Assembly (NCBI GenBank): GCA_947564645.1
Contig: CANOCU010000024.1
Coordinates: 1-54,271 of the forward strand
DNA length: 54,271 nt
Direction: 5' to 3'
DNA from: an uncultured Lachnospiraceae bacterium
Lineage (GTDB): Bacteria; Bacillota; Clostridia; Lachnospirales; Lachnospiraceae
The notes below the pieces were generated by a model. That model was not told where the DNA came from, ran no database searches, and saw only the letters and a list, made by a program, of their open reading frames with translations. Positions 1 to 8,467 of this stretch are shown in pieces. How positions within the stretch are numbered: position 1 is the first letter of the stretch; the number at the start of each line of letters is the position of its first letter. The translations under genes were made by a program, and so were the position numbers.

Positions 1-170
1 GGACAGGTGGCATTCCGCCATACCAGTGGATCGGGGAGCAGATTGCTCCTGAGTTTGGTTATACTTATGGCGATGACACACTGCCGGTCATCGAATATTA
101 TGGGTTTTTCAAACCGGAAGACGGCAAGCACGAGTATTGTTATTTGTATGTTCCGGTGCAGGACAAGTAA
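1..170 (+). CDS. GyrI-like effector-binding domain protein, 3' end only
   Basis: An open frame runs in from the left edge and stops at TAA 168-170 (codons begin at position 3). It encodes about 55 residues ending in EYCYLYVPVQDK. The pattern GYTYG..LPVIEYY...EYCYLYVPV is the terminal strand-helix-strand of the GyrI-like small-molecule-binding domain, which occurs alone or at the C-terminus of AraC regulators. The AraC protein at 1173-2018 in this window ends in a comparable way (GYEYG...VEVYLNP...YEVWIPV). Whether this fragment carried an N-terminal DNA-binding domain cannot be told because the 5' part is outside the window. Confidence 0.6.
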   Translation, partial: TGGIPPYQWIGEQIAPEFGYTYGDDTLPVIEYYGFFKPEDGKHEYCYLYVPVQDK

Positions 171-268
171 AAGTGATTTATTTGTATCTTTTCTATTGAC
201 ACTGCCTTCTATAAGTGATATATTTATCTCATTAACAGACAAATATATCACTATTGGAGGCATTTATT

Positions 269-937
269 ATGAAAACGAACAAAACAAAACGTACCTTTTT
301 CCTCGGCCTGATCTGCATCCTGCTCGTGGCGGCATCCTCCTGGTATGCAGTCACTTACAATGACTCCCGGCTGGTCGCGCCCACGGACCTGTCAGAATAC
401 TCTTTCCGGATGCAGGACCTGCCCATGCTCCTCTCGTCTACTCTTCTGCTCGCATATTTCCTCTATCTTGTGGTGCTTCTCATACGGGCTGTTATCGCAG
501 GCAAACGGCGGGAGGCATTCACCCATACGACAAGGCAGGTTGATCCGAGATTCGGACTTTTTGGGTTTTTCGGGTTCTTTGGTTTTCTGGGATTCTGGAC
601 CTACAGCATCGACAGGACCATATTTCCCTTTGGTTTCTTTATATTCTTTGGATTCTTCGGTTTCTTCTACGAAGCGAAGCTTTCCAACACCTTTATGGAC
701 GAACGTTACCGGGAAAACAGGATGAAAGCCCATTTCACGGCAAACAGGCTCTCCCTTGCCATTATCTTCCTCGCTACCTTATTCCTCGGTCAGGGAAGAC
801 TGATGCATAATCTGGAATATACGCTGATCGCCTATATCATCATTGTCTCTCTGGCGCTTGCCCTGGAAATGTTCCTGAGCGAGTTTCTGCTCTATCGCTA
901 TGACCATGATGAATTTTCTGACGAAAGCGAGGAATAA
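269..937 (+). CDS. DUF3796-like integral membrane protein
   Basis: A 222-residue membrane protein. The start ATG at 269 has a GGAGG box at 256-260, eight bases upstream; the frame opens earlier at a TTG but that would place the ribosome site inside the gene. Hydrophobic segments lie near residues 8-25 and 50-70, and there is a striking run of Phe-Gly repeats (FGFFGFFGFLGF, then FGFFIFFGFFGFFYEAKL) in the middle, followed by two more membrane helices near the C-terminus. The FG-rich core is typical of the DUF3796 family, which often precedes a small XRE regulator as it does here (next gene starts 3 bases after the stop). Function is not known; the pairing suggests the regulator controls this membrane protein. 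Confidence 0.7.
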   Translation: MKTNKTKRTFFLGLICILLVAASSWYAVTYNDSRLVAPTDLSEYSFRMQDLPMLLSSTLLLAYFLYLVVLLIRAVIAGKRREAFTHTTRQVDPRFGLFGFFGFFGFLGFWTYSIDRTIFPFGFFIFFGFFGFFYEAKLSNTFMDERYRENRMKAHFTANRLSLAIIFLATLFLGQGRLMHNLEYTLIAYIIIVSLALALEMFLSEFLLYRYDHDEFSDESEE

Positions 938-940
938 GAC

Positions 941-1141
941 GTGTCCGACTTTGAATGCAGATTAAAGAAATTCAGACAGTTGAAAGATTTGACGCAGGAA
1001 CAGCTGGCACAGCAGGTGGGCGTTCGCAGGGAGACGATCATGCGCCTGGAAAAGGCGCAGTACAACCCCTCCCTGAAACTGGCCATCGATATTTCGCGAG
1101 CCGTTGACGCGCCCATCGAAGAAATTTTTATCTTTCCATAA
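941..1141 (+). CDS. Small XRE-family transcriptional regulator
   Basis: A 66-residue protein that is essentially one helix-turn-helix domain of the HTH_3/Cro type. The recognition region reads [21 protein letters not shown], and the C-terminus (IEEIFIFP) matches the short stand-alone YozG-type regulators. It starts with GTG at 941, three bases after the stop of the DUF3796-like gene, and uses the GAGG inside the end of that gene as ribosome site, so the two are almost surely one transcript and translationally coupled. No effector domain is present. Confidence 0.85.
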   Translation: MSDFECRLKKFRQLKDLTQEQLAQQVGVRRETIMRLEKAQYNPSLKLAIDISRAVDAPIEEIFIFP

Positions 1142-1172
1142 TTGATTATGCTGCCCACGCCTTTTTATCTTT

Positions 1173-2018
1173 TTACCTCTTTACTACAGGTATCCAGACC
1201 TCGTACCTGGCATTCTGCGGGTCGGGATTCAGGTATACTTCCACATCCGGCGCGTTGCCATACTCATAGCCGGAAGTCGGCAGCCACTCCGTTACGATAC
1301 GCCGTTCCAGTTCCTGTATGGACGCGTTCGTACCCTCCCCGGAGAAGATCGCCCAGGTGGCTGCCGGTACTATATATTCTTCCAGGCCGCCTTTTTCCTG
1401 CGAGGAAGATACCGCGATATAATACCGCCACGGCTCCGTCTCATTGCAGGTGCTGACGCCCAGCACACCCATGGGCTGCGTGTCCATCATGGCGCACAGC
1501 CGCTGCAATGTGTCGTCCGTTGCGATCTCCTGCCACTTCGGCGGAATGACCTCAAAATTCTTCTCGATATCCTTATGCAGCGGCACCGATACCCCCACGA
1601 TACGGAAAGCTTCCTTCGTCTCGATTCGATACTCCATTTCTTCCACTCCTTTCACGATGATCTTGAATTGGATTGGCGGAAAAGATTTCACGGATACACC
1701 CTCAGCCTTTACGGCCGACGGGGCTATCCCATGGACGGACTGGAAAGCTCTGTTGAATGCGGTGGGAGACTGGTAGCCGTATTTGGCGGCCACGTCGATG
1801 ATCTTCTGATCGCTTCCCTGCAGATCCACGGCGGCCAACGACATTCTCCTTCTGCGGATATACTCCCCCAAGGGGATGCCCGCCATATAAGTGAACATTC
1901 TCTGGAAATGATAGGATGAGCAGCAGGCGATCTTTCCAAGCTGCTCATAGTCAATCTCCTCCGTCAAATGCCTCTCAATATGATCGATCGCGTGATTCAG
2001 TCTCTCAATCCATTCCAT
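1173..2018 (-). CDS. AraC-family regulator with GyrI-like effector domain
   Basis: A 281-residue regulator with an N-terminal AraC double HTH (about residues 8-107, with SSYHFQRMFTYMAGIPLGEYIRRRR and the second HTH near YGYQSPTAFNRAFQSVHGIAPS) followed by a GyrI-like effector-binding domain (about 130-281). This N-HTH plus C-GyrI order is the Rob/BltR/MarA-like multidrug-sensing layout. The gene is convergent with the DUF3796/XRE pair. Its own target is not visible here; such proteins commonly sense lipophilic drugs and regulate an efflux pump, which is family knowledge, not something seen here. Confidence 0.88.
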   Translation of the reverse strand: MEWIERLNHAIDHIERHLTEEIDYEQLGKIACCSSYHFQRMFTYMAGIPLGEYIRRRRMSLAAVDLQGSDQKIIDVAAKYGYQSPTAFNRAFQSVHGIAPSAVKAEGVSVKSFPPIQFKIIVKGVEEMEYRIETKEAFRIVGVSVPLHKDIEKNFEVIPPKWQEIATDDTLQRLCAMMDTQPMGVLGVSTCNETEPWRYYIAVSSSQEKGGLEEYIVPAATWAIFSGEGTNASIQELERRIVTEWLPTSGYEYGNAPDVEVYLNPDPQNARYEVWIPVVKR

Positions 2019-2109
2019 CGTAAAATCCTCCTCTTCACAGACTTAGTATATCTTACCTCTTTTCCCTTTTCCTCTCGCTCCCTGCACGAAAAAGAGAGAC
2101 AGCGTATCT

Positions 2110-3609
2110 CTATTTTAGAATAACCCATTTTCCATTCTTTGCGGGACCCTCATGAATGATCATTTTTCTTTTTTTCAATGCATTAAGCGAGCGTTCGATA
2201 GAGGCCCTGGAGATATTCAACTCTTTCACCATTTTAGCTACGGATGTAGATGAATCTCTCTTTATGGCATCCAGGACCATCTGCTCCTTATCTGTCAATT
2301 TTTCATTTACTCCCTCATTTACTCCCTCATTTACTCCCTCATTTACTCCCTCATTTCGCTTCAAAAAATCCGGATGGATCAATAAGGTGGTGCAAAAGGA
2401 AAGACGTTCGGAATCCGTTTCAAAAATCGGCTTCGGTGAACCATTACGTTCCAATGCATTTAAAATTTTACGAAACCCTGTATTCCTTCCCTCTGTCAAA
2501 TGCATTTCTTTCAAAAATTCACCAATCCGCCGATTGCGGTATCGTCTGTTAAACACATGATAGGTTCGAAGTCCTTCTTCCGTAATAGAACGATCCGCAC
2601 CGGGATGACTGACAATCTCAATCCTGTCCGGTAGGACACGGACCTCTATCGGCTCACGGACATCATAACCCTTATGATATACGGCGTTGCAAAGACTTTC
2701 CTCTATGGCCGCATACGGATAATTGAAAAAACGCTTTGCCTCTGCCTGATCCGGAAGCTTTATGATCTGCTCCTGAATAATGCTGTTTTGAATATACTGC
2801 AATGCCTCACGAAGCTGTTGATGCAATGGGCCCTTAAAAATCTTCTCAATAATCCTGTCCCCACCCAGATCATCAGGAAACTGGACAACATCAATCTGCG
2901 CATAGGGAAAAAATCTTTGTGGCTCCATACTAAAAAACATCAGACCGACATTTTTAGGTTTTGTATATTCCGGCAACGTGTTGACAATATTCATATTCCG
3001 ACACAAATCCACAAATTGCATATGCTTCGACTCTTCATATAGAGAACTTCCGATCTCTTTCAAATAAGACTGGATCAGCGTAAGATTGAGGTCTGCCAGA
3101 TCAGCCTCATGATTGATCCGATCATCATAAGGTACATTATTGGCAAGGTTATAGAGATCACGTTTTTCTTCCTCAGACGGTACTATTGTACTGGACATTT
3201 TACGGATATAATGAATGCGCTCCTTTTCACCTTTTGCCATCGTCCTGGGGGAAGAATATGGACGCAGATAGCCGCCCGGCGCCCAGATAACGATAAATTT
3301 TTTCTCTTCGAAGTCAACTACCTCAACGATCGGAAGATATTCCGGCTGAATGCGTTTACATTTATTCAACATATCTTTCAAATAATGATCGATCTTTTCC
3401 GGTGGAATACCCGGCAGCTCCTTCGGACGCCCATCCTGCTCTCTCACACCGATCACAATATATCCGCCGCCCCAATTATCTATGTCATTCGCAAAAGCAC
3501 ATATTGTCTTTAAAGACGCTTCGGCATCCCATGTTTCCTTAAACTCAATTCTTGCCCATTCTACAGCATTTCCGGCAAGCAATGTTTTTATATTTGTTGG
3601 CACAGCCAT
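2110..3609 (-). CDS. AlbA_2 (Schlafen-type) ATP-binding regulator with C-terminal HTH
   Basis: A 499-residue protein. Residues 10-145 form an AlbA_2/Schlafen-like domain (VEWARIEFKETW, then GGGYIVIGVRE). Residues 290-410 resemble the HATPase_c_4 region of the same family (YPYAAIEESLCNAVYHKGYD; TEGRNTGFRKILNALERNGSPKP). Residues 437-499 form a winged HTH (LTDKEQMVLDAIKR...SRASIERSLNALKKRKMI). Such proteins are annotated as putative transcriptional regulators; biochemical role is poorly known and some occur in defence loci. Between the ATPase and the HTH lies a perfect NEGV tandem repeat (residues 419-434). By eye the gene is more AT-rich than its neighbours, which fits an accessory gene. Confidence 0.8.
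   Translation of the reverse strand: MAVPTNIKTLLAGNAVEWARIEFKETWDAEASLKTICAFANDIDNWGGGYIVIGVREQDGRPKELPGIPPEKIDHYLKDMLNKCKRIQPEYLPIVEVVDFEEKKFIVIWAPGGYLRPYSSPRTMAKGEKERIHYIRKMSSTIVPSEEEKRDLYNLANNVPYDDRINHEADLADLNLTLIQSYLKEIGSSLYEESKHMQFVDLCRNMNIVNTLPEYTKPKNVGLMFFSMEPQRFFPYAQIDVVQFPDDLGGDRIIEKIFKGPLHQQLREALQYIQNSIIQEQIIKLPDQAEAKRFFNYPYAAIEESLCNAVYHKGYDVREPIEVRVLPDRIEIVSHPGADRSITEEGLRTYHVFNRRYRNRRIGEFLKEMHLTEGRNTGFRKILNALERNGSPKPIFETDSERLSFCTTLLIHPDFLKRNEGVNEGVNEGVNEGVNEKLTDKEQMVLDAIKRDSSTSVAKMVKELNISRASIERSLNALKKRKMIIHEGPAKNGKWVILK
2302..2355 (-). repeat. In-frame 12-bp tandem repeat in the linker of the AlbA_2 protein
   Basis: Four identical 12-bp units (TTTACTCCCTCA on the plus strand) plus a half unit. 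On the coding strand they encode (NEGV)4-NE, residues 419-436. The unit is a multiple of three, so slippage would lengthen or shorten the linker between the ATPase-like core and the winged helix without a frameshift. Confidence 0.9.
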
Positions 3610-3864
3610 AATCCTTTACTCCATTCTTTATTCCCGCAAGCAATGAGTCAGGCAGCTACAGAGCATCTGTCTGGCAGGTGCCGCGAGATTCAAATATAAC
3701 CACCACACCCTCAGATATCCATAATTATATGCATTACCCGAAATAATAGCAAGACAAAACAATCTGTCAAACCAGGTCGAAAATATTCTGCATTGCTAAT
3801 CCCACTGCAAACGGATATACTATACATGACTCTGCAAAATACCATAACAGGACGGTACAATCCC

Positions 3865-4653
3865 ATGAACAAAAGTAGCAACGACATCAGGATCATTTTC
3901 TTCGATATCGACGGCACTCTCATCGACATGAACAAAAAACGCATCTCCGAGCGGATGCTCGAAACCCTGATCCGTTTAAAGGAAAGGAACATCCTCCTTT
4001 GCCTGGCAACAGGCAGGACGCCTCTGACCCTGCCCCGTTTTGAGGGTGTGGAGTTTGATGCCTGGCTCACCTTCAACGGCTCCTACTGCTATACCAGGGA
4101 ACAGGATATTTTCAGCAATCCCATTCCCGCCGATGATGTGCAGACCATTATCCGCAATGCCGCATCGATCGGCCGCCCCGTTTCCATCGCCTCCAAGAAC
4201 AGGCTTACCGCCAACGGCAAAGATGAAGATCTGATCGCCTATTACTCCTTCGCGAAACTTGATGTGGAAGTCACAGAAGACTTCGCCCAGGTATCCCGGG
4301 GAGAAATCTTTCAGATCATGCTGGGATGCCGGGAAGAAGATTACCCACGATTACTGAAGAACACGCATGGCGCCAGGATCACCGCCTGGTGGGACCGGGC
4401 GGCGGATATCATTCCTGCCGGCAGCGGCAAGGGAATCGGCGTGGAGAAGATCCTCACCCATTTCCATCTGGACAGGGCGCAGGCTCTGGCCTTCGGCGAC
4501 GGCAATAATGACCTGGAGATGCTGCAGGCAGTGGGCTGCGGCGTTGCCATGGGAAATGCCTCGGCACAGCTGAAAGAAGCCGCGGACGATGTGTGCGGCC
4601 ATGTGGCCGACGACGGTATCTATCATTACTGCGCCGCTCACGGATTATTATAG
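3865..4653 (+). CDS. HAD-superfamily Cof-type phosphatase
   Basis: About 262 residues. Motif I is IIFFDIDGTLIDMN (DxD nucleophile), motif II is LATGRT, and the C-terminal metal-binding motif is AFGDGNNDLEML, with a cap between them; this is the Cof/YwpJ subfamily (HAD IIB) that dephosphorylates sugar phosphates, FMN/PLP and similar small metabolites. Start is placed at ATG 3865 directly before the conserved strand; the open frame reaches back to a TTG at 3793 and an ATG at 3826, but those would add a non-conserved tail. The ribosome site is weak (AGGACGG about 9 bases upstream), so the start is uncertain. The gene stands alone, ahead of a kinase with its own promoter. Confidence 0.82.
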   Translation: MNKSSNDIRIIFFDIDGTLIDMNKKRISERMLETLIRLKERNILLCLATGRTPLTLPRFEGVEFDAWLTFNGSYCYTREQDIFSNPIPADDVQTIIRNAASIGRPVSIASKNRLTANGKDEDLIAYYSFAKLDVEVTEDFAQVSRGEIFQIMLGCREEDYPRLLKNTHGARITAWWDRAADIIPAGSGKGIGVEKILTHFHLDRAQALAFGDGNNDLEMLQAVGCGVAMGNASAQLKEAADDVCGHVADDGIYHYCAAHGLL

Positions 4654-4674
4654 TTAACGGCATTAGAAATTTCG
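4649..4674. repeat. Copy 1 of a ~26-bp dispersed intergenic element
   Basis: This stretch overlaps the stop of the HAD gene and matches 17532-17557 at 22 of 26 positions, with all four differences being transitions. The conserved core is CATTAGAAAT. No function can be assigned. Confidence 0.35.
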
Positions 4675-4753
4675 TTTACTATATATCCTCACGACTTATA
4701 AAATCCGCAGCTCTGAGTAACCTTATGAAAAAGTATCCACACTCTTTCGTTTA

Positions 4754-4762
4754 TGGTATAAT
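4754..4762 (+). promoter_or_regulatory. Extended -10 promoter of the histidine kinase gene
   Basis: TGGTATAAT at 4754-4762 is a consensus extended -10 (TGnTATAAT), 30 bases ahead of the kinase start codon. The -35 region is poor, as often with extended -10 promoters. Confidence 0.6.
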
Positions 4763-4792
4763 CTCGTAAGAAAGAAGAATGCGAGGTTCCCC

Positions 4793-6217
4793 ATGCGAAA
4801 GACTCTGTATCTGAAATTAATACTTGCCTATATCATTTTCGGCCTGTTCGGCTTCGTAGTAGTGGCTACCTTCGTAGCCAACATGACGCTGGATCATCTG
4901 AAAAAGGAACAGTCGGAATCCCTCTACCGCGAGGCCACTTTTATCGCCAACACCTACGCCGCGGATCTGTACAAAAACGAAATCTCTCTGGAGGCCGTCA
5001 AGGCACAGCTTGACGCTCTGGATGCCTACACGAATGCCATACTCTGGATCATCAACCCGTCTGGCCGCCTGGTCCTGGATTCCTCCGCCCCGCTTAACCT
5101 GGAGAACGAGATTGTCATCGAGAATTTCGATTCCACGGTCACGGCAGGCTCCAACTACGTTGTGGGAAATTTCTTCAATACCTTCGAGGAGGACATGCTG
5201 AGCGTCTTCGCACCCATCACCGCCGACTATAAAGTCAAGGGCTACGTGGTCATCCACATGCCCATGAGCACCATACAGGCCGAAGCAAACAGTCTGCTCA
5301 CCATCTCTTACCTGATGTTAGTGATCCTGTTTCTGCTCTCCCTGATCATTCTCATCTTTTTTACGGAGATCGTCTATATTCCGCTGCGCAAGATCACGGA
5401 AGCGACGGAACAGTACGCCAGCGGCAATATGCACTACGAATTTACCGTGGAAAGCGAAGACGAGATGGGATATCTTGCGGCTACACTGTCCTATATGGCC
5501 AGCGAGATCGCCCGCTCGGAGGACGACCAGAAGAAATTCGTGGCCAATGTATCCCACGATTTCCGCTCTCCGCTTACTTCCATCAAGGGCTATCTGGAAG
5601 CCATGATCGACGGCACGATCCCGCCGGAAATGCATGAGAAATACCTGTCTATCCTGCTGAACGAAACGGAGCGCCTGACCAAGCTGACCAACAGCCTGCT
5701 GACGCTCAATAACCTGAATACCAAGGGAATCATGCTGAACAAATCCGACTTCGATATCAACGGCGTGATCCGCAATGTGGCGGCCTCCTTCGAAGGCACC
5801 TGCCGCGAGCGGACCATCGCCATTGAACTGGTCCTGACCGGCGACCAGATGTATGTCTTCGCCGATGTAGACAAGATTCAGCAGGTTCTCTATAACCTGT
5901 TGGACAATGCGATCAAGTTCAGCCATCATGATTCCATCATCAAAATGGAAACGACTGAAAAACACAATAAGATCTTCGTCAGTGTGAAGGATTCCGGTAT
6001 CGGCATCCCGAAGGACGACCTGAAGCTGATCTGGGACCGCTTCTATAAATCCGACCTGTCACGCGGCAAGGACAAGAAGGGCACCGGCCTCGGGCTCTCC
6101 ATCACCAAAGAGATCATCCGCTCCCACGGCGAGAACATCAATGTGATCAGTACGGAAGGCGTGGGCACGGAATTTATCTTCTCCCTGCCGAAGTCGGATG
6201 TGGAGGATGATGATTAA
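4793..6217 (+). CDS. Sensor histidine kinase (HAMP, HisKA, HATPase), orphan
   Basis: A 474-residue membrane kinase. Transmembrane helix 1 is at about 8-28 and helix 2 at about 168-191; the ~140 residues between form an extracytoplasmic sensor domain (likely PAS-like). HAMP follows (about 192-245), then the HisKA box FVANVSHDFRSPLTSIKGYLEAM with phosphorylatable His255, then N box NLLDNAIKFS, G1 DSGIGIP, and G2 GTGLGLSI. It is preceded by its own extended -10 promoter and followed by a terminator. No response regulator is adjacent, so its partner must be elsewhere, or it may use one of the regulators further along the window (inference only). Confidence 0.92.
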   Translation: MRKTLYLKLILAYIIFGLFGFVVVATFVANMTLDHLKKEQSESLYREATFIANTYAADLYKNEISLEAVKAQLDALDAYTNAILWIINPSGRLVLDSSAPLNLENEIVIENFDSTVTAGSNYVVGNFFNTFEEDMLSVFAPITADYKVKGYVVIHMPMSTIQAEANSLLTISYLMLVILFLLSLIILIFFTEIVYIPLRKITEATEQYASGNMHYEFTVESEDEMGYLAATLSYMASEIARSEDDQKKFVANVSHDFRSPLTSIKGYLEAMIDGTIPPEMHEKYLSILLNETERLTKLTNSLLTLNNLNTKGIMLNKSDFDINGVIRNVAASFEGTCRERTIAIELVLTGDQMYVFADVDKIQQVLYNLLDNAIKFSHHDSIIKMETTEKHNKIFVSVKDSGIGIPKDDLKLIWDRFYKSDLSRGKDKKGTGLGLSITKEIIRSHGENINVISTEGVGTEFIFSLPKSDVEDDD

Positions 6218-6225
6218 AGGATGCA

Positions 6226-6254
6226 AAAAGCCCCTGCCGTATGACAGAGGCTTT
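6226..6254. terminator. Bidirectional terminator between kinase and trmL
   Basis: The stem AAAGCC(c)CTG pairs with CAG(a)GGCTTT around a short loop. It lies between two convergent stop codons (6217 and 6257) and has A/T tracts on both sides, so it can serve both genes. Confidence 0.75.
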
Positions 6255-6256
6255 GT

Positions 6257-6757
6257 TTACTTCGTATCACTCCACTGCAGCCGGTGCAGTTCCCCTTCCG
6301 TCTGCATCCCCCGGAAATGATTCTGCCGCAGCGCCTCGTAGAGCACGATCGCCACGCTGTTCGACAGATTCAGAGATCTGATCCGGTCTAACATCGGGAT
6401 GCGGATACAGGTCTCCTCATTCTCCACCAGAATCTCCTCCGGAATCCCGCCGCTCTCCTTGCCGAACATGATATAGTCGTCCGGTGCAAAAGCCACATCC
6501 GTATAGACCCTTCTGGCCTTGGTGGTTGCCATCCAGATCCTGGCCTGCGGATGCATCTGCCTGAACTCCGTATAATTCATATAGCGGGTGACATCCAGGT
6601 GTTCCCAATAATCCATGCCGGCCCGCCTGATTGACTTCTCATCCAGCCGGAATCCCAGCGGCTCGATCAGGTGAAGGCTCGTACCTGTTGCTACACAGGT
6701 ACGGCCGATATTCCCCGTATTTGCCGGAATCTCCGGCTGATGTAATATAATGTGCAT
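6257..6757 (-). CDS. trmL: tRNA (cytidine(34)-2'-O)-methyltransferase TrmL
   Basis: A 166-residue SPOUT (trefoil-knot) methyltransferase of the TrmL/YibK/CspR type, the usual length for the family. It methylates the wobble-base ribose of tRNA-Leu isoacceptors using S-adenosylmethionine. Visible motifs are the N-terminal PEIPANTGNIGRTCVATG, the central FGKESGGIPEEIL and the C-terminal knot RIPMLDRIRSLNLSNSVAIVLYEALRQ. It is the last gene of a minus-strand cluster (AIR-synthase-like, Lrp, aminotransferase, trmL), with 43 bases to the aminotransferase stop. Confidence 0.93.
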   Translation of the reverse strand: MHIILHQPEIPANTGNIGRTCVATGTSLHLIEPLGFRLDEKSIRRAGMDYWEHLDVTRYMNYTEFRQMHPQARIWMATTKARRVYTDVAFAPDDYIMFGKESGGIPEEILVENEETCIRIPMLDRIRSLNLSNSVAIVLYEALRQNHFRGMQTEGELHRLQWSDTK

Positions 6758-6800
6758 CGTTTCTCCTATAGCGGCTCTGGCTCTCCCGGCAGGATACGGA

Positions 6801-7970
6801 TCATTTCGCAGTCCGCAGACGCTCCACGAATGCCGCCAGCTTCCCGATCGCGATCTTCAGATTATCCAGGGAATACGCATAGGAAATTCTCAGATATCCT
6901 TCCCCACAGTTACCGAAAGCCGTTCCCGGCACCACAGCCACCTTCTCTTCCTCCAGAAATCTGTTCGCAAACTCTTCGCTGGTCATGCCGAACTCCTTAA
7001 TGCACGGGAACACATAGAACGCCCCGAAAGGTTCGAAGCACTCCAGTCCCATCTCCCGGAAAGCATTCATCAGATAACGTCTGCGCTGGTTGTAAGCCAT
7101 CCGCATCTCCTGCACGTCGTCATCCCCGTTGCGCAGCGCTTCCACAGCCGCATACTGACTGGTGGTCGGCGCACACATAATGGCAAACTGATGGATCTTC
7201 GTCATCTGTTCCACAATTTCCTTTGGTCCGCAGGCATAGCCCAGCCGCCAGCCGGTCATGGCAAACGCCTTCGAGAAGCCGTTGATCAGGATCGTACGCT
7301 CCTGCATTCCCTCGATCTCCACGATCGAAACATGTTTCTCCTTATAGGTAAGCTCCGCATAGATCTCATCGGAAATGACGAAAAGATCATGCCGGCGGAT
7401 GACCTCCGCGATCTCCTCCAGATCCTTCCGCTCCATGATCGCTCCTGTAGGATTGTTTGGAAAAGGCAGGATCAGCACCTTCGTCTTATCGGTGATGGCA
7501 TCTTCCAGTTCCTGCGCCGTCAGACGAAACTCGTTCTCCCCTTTTAACTCGATGATCACAGGCACGCCGCCTGCCAGCACCGTACAAGGTTCATAGGAAA
7601 CATAGCTTGGCTGCGGAATCAGCACTTCCTCACCGGGGTTGAGCATCGCGCGCAGGCCGATATCGATCGCTTCCGAACCGCCTACCGTGACCAATACCTC
7701 GTGATCCGGATCGTATGTAACACCCTGTTTTCTCTTCGTATAGTGACAGATCTCTTCTTTCAGTTCCTTCAGACCGGAGTTTGACGTATAGAAGGTACGC
7801 CCCTTCTCCAGGGAATAAATACCCTCGTCGCGGATGTGCCACGGCGTATCGAAATCCGGTTCTCCCACACCCAGCGAGATCGCATCCTTCATCTCACTGA
7901 CGATGTCGAAAAATTTACGGATCCCGGACGGCTTGATCTCTACTACTTTATCTGCTAACGGATTTCTCAC
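6801..7970 (-). CDS. PLP-dependent aminotransferase, class I/II
   Basis: A 389-residue fold-type I aminotransferase similar to PatA/AspC-like enzymes of Firmicutes. The substrate-facing motif PNNPTG (Asn173), Asp201/Tyr204 in SDEIYAELTY, and the PLP-lysine motif GFSKAFAMTGWRLGY (Lys234) are intact. It is translationally coupled to the preceding Lrp regulator: its start overlaps the Lrp stop by 4 bases. Coupling to an Lrp/AsnC regulator suggests its substrate is an amino acid sensed by that regulator, but the substrate cannot be read from the sequence. Confidence 0.9.
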   Translation of the reverse strand: MRNPLADKVVEIKPSGIRKFFDIVSEMKDAISLGVGEPDFDTPWHIRDEGIYSLEKGRTFYTSNSGLKELKEEICHYTKRKQGVTYDPDHEVLVTVGGSEAIDIGLRAMLNPGEEVLIPQPSYVSYEPCTVLAGGVPVIIELKGENEFRLTAQELEDAITDKTKVLILPFPNNPTGAIMERKDLEEIAEVIRRHDLFVISDEIYAELTYKEKHVSIVEIEGMQERTILINGFSKAFAMTGWRLGYACGPKEIVEQMTKIHQFAIMCAPTTSQYAAVEALRNGDDDVQEMRMAYNQRRRYLMNAFREMGLECFEPFGAFYVFPCIKEFGMTSEEFANRFLEEEKVAVVPGTAFGNCGEGYLRISYAYSLDNLKIAIGKLAAFVERLRTAK

Positions 7971-8449
7971 GGTGTCACCTTCTCTCTCGTATCCTCATAT
8001 TTCTTCGTCAGGATCGTGCCATGATCCTTGTACTTCTTAAGGATAAAATGGGTCGCCGTGCTCAGCACGGAGTCAAGCGTGGACAACTTATCCGATACAA
8101 AGCCCGAAATCTGCTTCAAAGATTTCCCTTCCAGCGTCACTAACAGGTCGTAACCGCCGGAGATCAGATACACGGAATTCACTTCCGGGTACTTATAGAT
8201 CCGCTCCGCGATCTTATCAAAGCCCTGCCCGCGCTGCGGCGTCACACGCACCTCGATCAGCGCCGACACCTTCTCTATGGAAGTCTTCTCCCAGTCGATC
8301 ATCGTATGATAGCCGCAGATGATCCCCTCCGCTTCCAATGCCGCCAGTTCATTTACCACATCGATCTCTTCCACACCGAGGATAACCGCCAGTTCCTTCA
8401 GATCAATCCGGCTGTTCCTCTCCACGATCGCCAATAATTCTTCTCTCAT
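7967..8449 (-). CDS. Lrp/AsnC-family transcriptional regulator
   Basis: A 160-residue protein with an N-terminal HTH (about 1-55; IDLKELAVILGVEEIDVVNELAALEAEGII) and a C-terminal RAM ligand-binding domain (about 65-140; KIAERIYKYPEVNSVYLISGGYDLLVTLEG). It lies between the AIR-synthase-like gene (18-base gap) and the aminotransferase (4-base overlap), so it is co-transcribed with its probable target genes, the usual autoregulatory layout for local Lrp-type regulators. Confidence 0.92.
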   Translation of the reverse strand: MREELLAIVERNSRIDLKELAVILGVEEIDVVNELAALEAEGIICGYHTMIDWEKTSIEKVSALIEVRVTPQRGQGFDKIAERIYKYPEVNSVYLISGGYDLLVTLEGKSLKQISGFVSDKLSTLDSVLSTATHFILKKYKDHGTILTKKYEDTREKVTP

Positions 8450-8467
8450 AATCCTGTTTCTCCTTTT

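Noticed and set aside
2302-2355. Possible CRISPR-like repeat array
   Set aside because: The 12-bp units are contiguous with no spacers and are in frame within a gene; it is a coding tandem repeat.
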